From the NCBI GenBank assembly GCA_031282485.1, contig JAITDQ010000019.1, positions 1 through 11,662 of the forward strand: a stretch of DNA of 11,662 bases, written 5' to 3'. Within the stretch, counting starts at the first letter, position 1. Every line of letters starts with the position of its first letter. The position numbers and the translations under genes were made by a program. The notes below the pieces were generated by a model, which was not told where the DNA came from, did not search any database, and was given only the letters and a program-made list of their open reading frames with translations. This document shows positions 7,261 to 11,662 of this stretch, in pieces. This DNA is from Tannerella sp. Lineage in GTDB: Bacteria > Bacteroidota > Bacteroidia > Bacteroidales > Tannerellaceae.

Positions 7261-7448
7261 GTTAATCGGTTTGGCAAACAGAAATTCAACGCTTGGTGAA
7301 GGTTGATTGGGATAGAATGATTAAACGAATACAGGCATGATGTAATACCGTAAAAAAACAATGAATACTTTATTCGGTTACAAATACTTTTGTTTCGTAG
7401 GAAAATCTGCCATGGAGAAAGCACCATGTAAAGTTGCATATAGATTGA
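7261..7448 (+). repeat. Tandem intergenic unit 1
   Basis: The unit begins with GTTAATCGGTTTGGC and shares with unit 2, in the same order, an AGAAA box, a small hairpin (7287-7305, CAAC-CTT pairing with AAG-GTTG around a GGTG loop), a GATTGG-rich segment, ACAATGAA, and the block ACTTTATT-CGGTTACAA followed by ACTTTTGTTTC. Inside the last block, TACTTTTG (7385-7392) matches the TAnnTTTG -7 consensus. Length is 188 bp. No protein is evident. Confidence 0.7.
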
Positions 7449-7650
7449 GTTAATCGGTTTGGCGAATAGAAAGTTTTCGGCCATTGATGGCTGTAGATTG
7501 GATTGGAATTAAATAGTTATGAATTTAAAAATATGATACAATGAAAGAATTTAGAGAATTACTTTATTATACGGTTACAAGGACTTTTGTTTCAGGGAAT
7601 AAATACATTGAAGCAAAAAGAGCATATTAAAGCCTGTGCTTATATTATAA
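7449..7650 (+). repeat. Tandem intergenic unit 2
   Basis: This is a 202-bp imperfect copy of the preceding unit, beginning with the identical 15-mer GTTAATCGGTTTGGC. It has a hairpin at the same offset but of different sequence (7478-7493, CGGCCAT pairing with ATGGCTG), and the block ending GGTTACAA..ACTTTTGTTTC at about 7572-7593. The -7-like element of unit 1 appears here as GACTTTTG (7582-7589), one base off consensus. Confidence 0.7.
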
Positions 7651-7665
7651 GTTAATCGGTTTGGC
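7651..7665 (+). repeat. Third copy of the GTTAATCGGTTTGGC unit head
   Basis: An exact third copy of the 15-bp head, 202 bp after the second. The body of the unit is missing; instead the sequence passes within a few bases into the AT-rich leader shared with the downstream susC gene. It is either a truncated third unit or the retained end marker of the array. Confidence 0.75.
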
Positions 7666-7667
7666 GA

Positions 7668-7925
7668 CATGTATTTTTATTGCTATTTATTTATAAATAT
7701 TTTATATGAAAACATCATTAATAAAAAGTATTTGCACAAAACATCTCAGTCGGGCTGTTTTGTTATTGAGCGTTTTCCTGTATTTCCAGTTTTTGTTTGT
7801 ACAAAACTTGGGAATAAGAATAAAAGGAATAGTAACGGATGTAGCCGGCGAGCCTGTTGCCAGCATACACATTATTGAGGAAAGCGTAACTACACTGGAA
7901 TTGTTCCTGATACGGACGGTAATTT
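7668..7925 (+). repeat. Direct repeat, left copy (susC leader and 5' end)
   Basis: This segment matches 9356-9607 in the same orientation. It includes about 40 bp of AT-rich leader (both contain CATTTATTTATAA-like sequence before the ATG) and the first roughly 70 codons of susC. Over the first 105 coding bases I count about 7 differences; similarity falls off after that, with a 6-bp insertion and a small frame-breaking indel in the left copy. The two copies flank the GH28-like lipoprotein gene, about 1.69 kb apart. Confidence 0.85.
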
Positions 7926-7948
7926 ATAATCAATATAAAATATCATGA
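7706..7948 (+). pseudogene. Decayed, truncated N-terminus of a SusC-like gene
   Basis: The 80-codon frame starts MKTSLIKSICTKHLSRAVLL, almost identical to the intact susC downstream, through the signal peptide and the first strand of the carboxypeptidase-D-like domain (KGIVTDVAGEPVA). At about 7892-7896 a net one-base loss breaks the frame: the remaining DNA, read one frame over, gives TGIVPDTDGN, matching NGVVTDEDGN of the intact gene, then a stop at 7927-7929. The plug and barrel are absent. The signal-peptide end is altered (FVQ instead of FAQ). In the frame as it stands, translation ends at a TGA overlapping the ATG of the lipoprotein gene (ATGA at 7945-7948). It is best read as a susC remnant; a residual role as a leader ORF coupling translation to the next gene is possible. 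Confidence 0.82.
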
Positions 7949-9354
7949 AAACAAGATATTTAAGTCCATATATTTTAATTTTAGCGTTGACGATACTTGT
8001 TGGTGGATGTACGAACCGTTCGGTAACAAGGTCAATATATGCCAGCGAATGGGGTATCATTCTGAACAGTGACGTTTATGAGGGCGGAGGCGTCGACATG
8101 ACCGAAAAACTTCAGGTGTTGCTTGATAAAGCGCCCGAATGGGGACGGCTGCACTTGATATTGGACGGAGCGGCGCTGGTAAGTCAATCGCTTAAAATAC
8201 ATTCGAATACGACCATTGAGTGTCTCGATAAATCTTGCGGTCTTTTCCTTGCCGACAGTTCCAATTGCAGTGTGGTTTGTAATGCGAATGGAGATGCGGA
8301 AAATATTCGCGACCGCAACATTACACTTATTGGCGGAGTGTATAATAATAACTCGCCCGGACAGGTTTATCATCGTGAGGGAGATAATGCAGTTCATGTC
8401 ATATCAGACTGGGTGTTTGCAATGGAGTTTTATGGTGTGGAAAACTTGATTCTGCGGGATGTGACGATTGCCAATCAACGAACGTTCGCGATGCTTATGG
8501 CGAACTGGAAATATGTGACAATGGAAAATATTCATATTGACCGCAGGGAGCGGGCTGATTATCAGAATCAGGACGGATTGCATTTCTTTGGACCGGGACG
8601 GTTTCTTACCCTGCGTAATATTTACGGTAATTCCGGGGACGATTTTATTGCGTTGGCTCCCGATGAACATGACCTCAAGTCAAGTATCGAAGACGTCCTG
8701 ATTGATGGCGTGTATCTGGAAGATGCCGATCAAGGTATCCGTCTGTTATCGCGGGGCGAAGGCAAACTGGATCGTGTGGTCATACGCAACGTTACCGGTA
8801 CATATCGCAGTTTCGGATTTATCGTTAATCCGTGGTTTGAAGGGAATGGCGGACATTACGGTAATATCGTGTTCGATATGATTGATCTTCGTCCCATGAA
8901 GAATAACTATGACTACGCTCATCCTTTCCTCTTTAAATTCGGTGGAAATATAGAAAGCGTTACGTTGAAAAATATTTACCATCATACGCCGGATTTTGAC
9001 CATACTTTGTTTGTCGTAGGTGGACATTACATGACGGATTCTCCCAAACAACCGGACAATCTTACCAAAATCTGTCGTTTGATGATTGATGGTTTGTATG
9101 TGGACGAACGGAACGAAAACAGTTTTCCCGACACATATATTGATGTTCGAGGCGCCGATGTCGATGTTTTGTCGGTAAAAGACGTAATCATACGACGTAT
9201 GAACGGATTGCCCCGATTCGGTTCGCTGGCGAGAGTGAAAGACAGCCATATTTCCGATTTGTTGCTTAACGACATAAGTGCATCCGGTCTGGACAAATTG
9301 ACGGATGCACATGCCGGAAGTATATACAGGATAAAGAAAAATAATGTGGAATGA
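7945..9354 (+). CDS. Lipoprotein with right-handed beta-helix, GH28-like fold
   Basis: This is a probable surface or periplasmic carbohydrate-active lipoprotein of 469 residues. Residues 1-21 are a lipoprotein signal peptide with lipobox LVGGC and acylated C22. The rest has the repetitive strand pattern of a right-handed beta-helix (recurring IRDRNITLIGGVY, VENLILRDVTIAN, VTMENIHIDR, LTLRNIYGNS, SIEDVLIDGVY, DRVVIRNVTG). Two GH28 (polygalacturonase) signatures are present: N208-x-D210 in NQDGLHF and D232-D233 in GDDFIAL. The third, the His-Gly motif, is not where expected: the corresponding turn reads LLSRGEG (267-273), and no clear RxK follows. It may be a divergent GH28-like hydrolase with another substrate, or a binding or inactive relative. 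It overlaps the susC remnant by ATGA and ends 41 bp before susC, suggesting one transcription unit devoted to glycan use. The substrate, perhaps pectic, cannot be fixed from sequence. Confidence 0.75.
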   Translation: MKTRYLSPYILILALTILVGGCTNRSVTRSIYASEWGIILNSDVYEGGGVDMTEKLQVLLDKAPEWGRLHLILDGAALVSQSLKIHSNTTIECLDKSCGLFLADSSNCSVVCNANGDAENIRDRNITLIGGVYNNNSPGQVYHREGDNAVHVISDWVFAMEFYGVENLILRDVTIANQRTFAMLMANWKYVTMENIHIDRRERADYQNQDGLHFFGPGRFLTLRNIYGNSGDDFIALAPDEHDLKSSIEDVLIDGVYLEDADQGIRLLSRGEGKLDRVVIRNVTGTYRSFGFIVNPWFEGNGGHYGNIVFDMIDLRPMKNNYDYAHPFLFKFGGNIESVTLKNIYHHTPDFDHTLFVVGGHYMTDSPKQPDNLTKICRLMIDGLYVDERNENSFPDTYIDVRGADVDVLSVKDVIIRRMNGLPRFGSLARVKDSHISDLLLNDISASGLDKLTDAHAGSIYRIKKNNVE

Positions 9355-9355
9355 T

Positions 9356-9607
9356 ACATATATTTTTATAACCATTTATTTATAACCAAATTTTTATGAA
9401 AACATCATTAAGAAAAAGTATTTGCACAAAACATCTCAGTCGAGCTGTTTTGTTATTGAGTGTTTTCCTGTATTCGCAGCTTTTGTTTGCACAAAACTTG
9501 GGGGTAAAGGGAATAGTAACGGATGTTGCCAGCGAGCCTGTTGCCGGTGCAAATGTTGTAGAGAAGGGTACAACCAATGGCGTTGTTACCGATGAAGACG
9601 GCAATTT
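9356..9607 (+). repeat. Direct repeat, right copy (susC leader and 5' end)
   Basis: The intact partner of 7668-7925, covering the 41-bp gap before susC and codons 1-71. This copy keeps the open frame and an intact signal-peptide end (FAQ), so it is the functional version; the left copy carries the frame-breaking changes. Confidence 0.85.
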
Positions 9608-11662
9608 CAGCCTGAATGTCTCAAGTGGAGCGACTTTAATTATATCTTATATTGGGTATAACTCGCAGGAAATAAGCGGTTTGTCTGCCGGAAAACCTCT
9701 GGTAATTAGACTTGTGGAGAATACGCAGGCTTTGGATGAAGTGGTTGTGGTCGGATATGGAACGCAAAAGAAGGGTAATCTGACTGCGGCTATCAGTACG
9801 ATTAAAAACACGGAAATTCAAACTACTACTCACACGAGTTTGGCACAGCGGTTACAGGGAAAGATTTCAGGTCTGCAAATCCGTCAAAATACGGGAGCTC
9901 CCGGAGAATTTGATGCCATGATAAACATACGTGGTTTCGGTACTCCGTTGTTTATCATTGACGGAACGACGCGTGTCAGTGGAGCCGAGTTTCAACGATT
10001 AAATTCGGAAGATATTGAGAATATCACTATACTTAAGGATGGCGCTGCTGCTATTTACGGTATGAATGCTGCAAACGGCGTTATTCTTGTAACAACAAAA
10101 CGCGGAACATCAGGTAAAACCAAATTCAATTACAGCGGAACGTTAAGTTTCAGTTCGCCAACTGAAATGCCTGAAATGTCGAATGCTTATCAATGGATCG
10201 TAATGCGAAACGATGCAGCTGTAAATATGGGACTTGCACCGATATATACTCGGGAAGAAGTCGACAAATGGCGTTTGGGTGTTGCCGGATATGAAAGTAC
10301 CGACTGGTATGGCGAGACGATGAAAAAATCGGCAATGCAACAGCAACATACATTGTCTGCGCAGGGTGGCAACGAAAATGTGAATTATTATGTAAGTTTT
10401 GGTTTTATGACCGATCCGGGTTTGTTGAAATCAAATGCAATAGATTATAATAAATATTCCATACGCTCAAATGTGACGGCGAAATTAACTAACCGTTTGA
10501 AAGCTGAGATAGATATTAACGGATGGATGGATGAACGATACGGCTCAAGATGGAGTTTTTTTGAGATTGTTCGCGGAACGGTTTCGGAATTGCCGATCCA
10601 TACGCCTTACGCAAATAATAATCCCGAATATCCTGCTTATGTTTATGATGGACAGGCATATAATCCTGTAATCACATCACAGCCGGATATTGTGGGATAC
10701 AATAAATCAACAAGCAAATCACTGAAAACATCGGCAGGCCTGATATACGATGTCCCGTTTATTGAAGGCTTGCAACTGAAGGGTGTGGCTTATTATGAAC
10801 ATGGTAACGGTTTGTCCAAGAATCTCGCAAAGAGTTATAATATGTACACGTATGATTCGGAAAATGATGCTTATGTTCCGTTTTTATACGGCAGTCCTAC
10901 GACCCTTTACAACGGATGGTCAGACGGTAACGGCATCACTTTGCAGGGACATTTAATTTATAAAAGAACGTTTGCAAACAGTCATAACCTTGGAATAACG
11001 GGCGTTTATGAAGAACGCAACGGCTGGTCTCGCGATGGAGGCATGCAGAGGGAGTTTCAGTTTTTTACGATAGACCAGATAAATATGGGAGATGAAAACA
11101 ACCAGCGGACATCGGGAATGGAAAGTCAGTCGGGATTCCGTTCGTTGCTTGGCCGTATTACATACGATTATCTTGGCAAATATATGATTGAAGCCGCGGC
11201 GCGTTACGATGGTTCGTTCCGTTATCATCCCGATTACAGATGGGGATTTTTCCCTGTTGTACAGGGCGGATGGCGCATTTCGGAAGAAAAATTCTTTAAA
11301 AATAACGTTTCATTCATTTCAAATCTCAAGATACGCGGTTCATACGGACTGGTCGGCGAAGATGCGGGCGATGCATTCCAGTACGTCGGCGGATTTTCGC
11401 TTGGACAGGGCGGATATGAGTTTGCAAACGGAACGTGGACTACGGGGGCAGGGGCGCCAACGGTTGTAAATGAACAGCTCACCTGGTACACATCAAATAT
11501 AAAGGATATCGGATTGGATTTGGGGCTTTTGGGAGGCGCTCTGAACCTGGAATTTGACGTTTACCAGCGTGACCGGAGCGGATTGCTCGCATACCGTAAT
11601 GCAACGCTTCCGAATACCTTCGGCGCAAGTCTGCCACAGGAAAACCTGAATAAAGACCGTGT
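9396..11662 (+). CDS. SusC/RagA-family TonB-linked outer-membrane transporter (3' end outside window)
   Basis: This is the outer-membrane channel of a Sus-like glycan (or other nutrient) importer, normally paired with a SusD lipoprotein encoded just downstream, here beyond the window. 755 complete codons are open to the edge. Order of parts: Sec signal peptide (1-33, ending LLFAQ); carboxypeptidase-D-like regulatory domain (about 37-108, KGIVTDVASEPVAGANVVEKGT); the SusC motif LDEVVVVGYGTQ (113-124); TonB plug (about 128-236, with LQGKISGLQIRQNTGAPGE, INIRGFG, PLFIIDGT, LKDGAAAIYG, NGVILVTTKRG); then beta-barrel strands such as YNKYSIRSNVTAKLTNRLKA and YDYLGKYMIEAAARYDGSF. Full family members are about 1000 residues, so roughly a quarter is missing. 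The plug loop after INIRGFG is shorter than in typical SusC, and the usual RGANG reads NAANG. It starts 41 bp after the lipoprotein gene. Substrate is unknown. Confidence 0.95.
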   Translation, partial: MKTSLRKSICTKHLSRAVLLLSVFLYSQLLFAQNLGVKGIVTDVASEPVAGANVVEKGTTNGVVTDEDGNFSLNVSSGATLIISYIGYNSQEISGLSAGKPLVIRLVENTQALDEVVVVGYGTQKKGNLTAAISTIKNTEIQTTTHTSLAQRLQGKISGLQIRQNTGAPGEFDAMINIRGFGTPLFIIDGTTRVSGAEFQRLNSEDIENITILKDGAAAIYGMNAANGVILVTTKRGTSGKTKFNYSGTLSFSSPTEMPEMSNAYQWIVMRNDAAVNMGLAPIYTREEVDKWRLGVAGYESTDWYGETMKKSAMQQQHTLSAQGGNENVNYYVSFGFMTDPGLLKSNAIDYNKYSIRSNVTAKLTNRLKAEIDINGWMDERYGSRWSFFEIVRGTVSELPIHTPYANNNPEYPAYVYDGQAYNPVITSQPDIVGYNKSTSKSLKTSAGLIYDVPFIEGLQLKGVAYYEHGNGLSKNLAKSYNMYTYDSENDAYVPFLYGSPTTLYNGWSDGNGITLQGHLIYKRTFANSHNLGITGVYEERNGWSRDGGMQREFQFFTIDQINMGDENNQRTSGMESQSGFRSLLGRITYDYLGKYMIEAAARYDGSFRYHPDYRWGFFPVVQGGWRISEEKFFKNNVSFISNLKIRGSYGLVGEDAGDAFQYVGGFSLGQGGYEFANGTWTTGAGAPTVVNEQLTWYTSNIKDIGLDLGLLGGALNLEFDVYQRDRSGLLAYRNATLPNTFGASLPQENLNKDR

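Larger units (their letters stand above)
7002..7705. other. AT-rich gene-poor region with hairpin and tandem units
   Basis: About 700 bp between ybaN and the susC remnant with no convincing coding sequence on either strand. It contains the hairpin at 7009-7054, an unremarkable AT-rich stretch (about 7060-7260), two imperfect tandem units (7261-7448 and 7449-7650) and a third unit head (7651-7665) that joins the leader of the susC remnant. It is clearly more AT-rich than the flanking genes. Being upstream of a probable polysaccharide-utilisation locus, it is a natural place for regulation, but no known riboswitch or operator was recognised. Confidence 0.7.

Noticed and set aside
7254..7484. 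76-codon minus-strand frame across the tandem units
   Set aside because: The two copies of the 15-mer fall in different reading frames (FAKPIN and LPNRLT), the unit length is not a multiple of three, and there is no recognisable domain.
7261..7665. CRISPR array
   Set aside because: Only three 15-bp repeats, about 190-200 bp apart, with partly similar sequence between them and no cas genes; this does not fit repeat-spacer architecture.
8746..9375. 209-codon minus-strand frame opposite the lipoprotein gene
   Set aside because: It is antisense to a well-supported beta-helix protein, has low-complexity composition and no recognisable motif; a shadow frame.
7668..9607. Insertion sequence or transposon carrying the lipoprotein gene
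   Set aside because: No transposase, no terminal inverted repeats and no short target-site duplication are visible; the flanking repeats are duplicated susC coding DNA.

Overview
The window looks like chromosomal DNA from an anaerobic, fermentative member of the Bacteroidota, most likely order Bacteroidales. The evidence is a SusC/RagA-type TonB-linked outer-membrane protein, a Na+-pumping methylmalonyl-CoA decarboxylase operon next to methylmalonyl-CoA epimerase (the propionate branch of succinate fermentation), an OadG-type subunit carrying a lamin-tail domain, and TAnnTTTG-type -7 promoter elements instead of sigma70 boxes. Genus cannot be read from the sequence alone.

Region 1 (1-4624, minus strand) is a compact operon, transcribed mce > mmdA > mmdD > mmdC > mmdB, closed by a strong hairpin terminator at 7-56. 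The epimerase supplies (S)-methylmalonyl-CoA. The alpha subunit moves the carboxyl group to biotin on the small carrier. The beta subunit decarboxylates carboxybiotin and exports Na+. The delta subunit anchors and assembles the complex, giving propionyl-CoA plus a sodium gradient.

Region 2 (4625-7001, plus strand) starts from a divergent promoter region and holds rplY/ctc (L25), a terminator, pth, an Hsp15-like S4 RNA-binding protein and a YbaN-family (DUF454) membrane protein. The first three form a translation and peptidyl-tRNA quality-control neighbourhood.

Region 3 (7002-7705) is about 700 bp of AT-rich DNA without a convincing gene. It has a long hairpin just after the YbaN stop and then two imperfect tandem units of about 190-200 bp. 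Each unit starts with GTTAATCGGTTTGGC, and a third copy of this head leads directly into the next region.

Region 4 (7668-11662, plus strand) is the 5' part of a probable polysaccharide-utilisation locus with an unusual layout. A decayed, frameshifted N-terminus of a SusC gene overlaps (ATGA) a lipoprotein with a right-handed beta-helix, GH28-like fold, and a full-length SusC gene follows that runs off the window. The decayed and intact susC 5' ends are near-identical direct repeats flanking the lipoprotein gene, so that gene sits in a cassette that could be lost or duplicated by recombination.

The parts most worth a second look are the tandem intergenic units (possible structured RNA or regulatory elements) and the susC-end-flanked GH28-like cassette. 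Everything else is ordinary core or fermentative metabolism.
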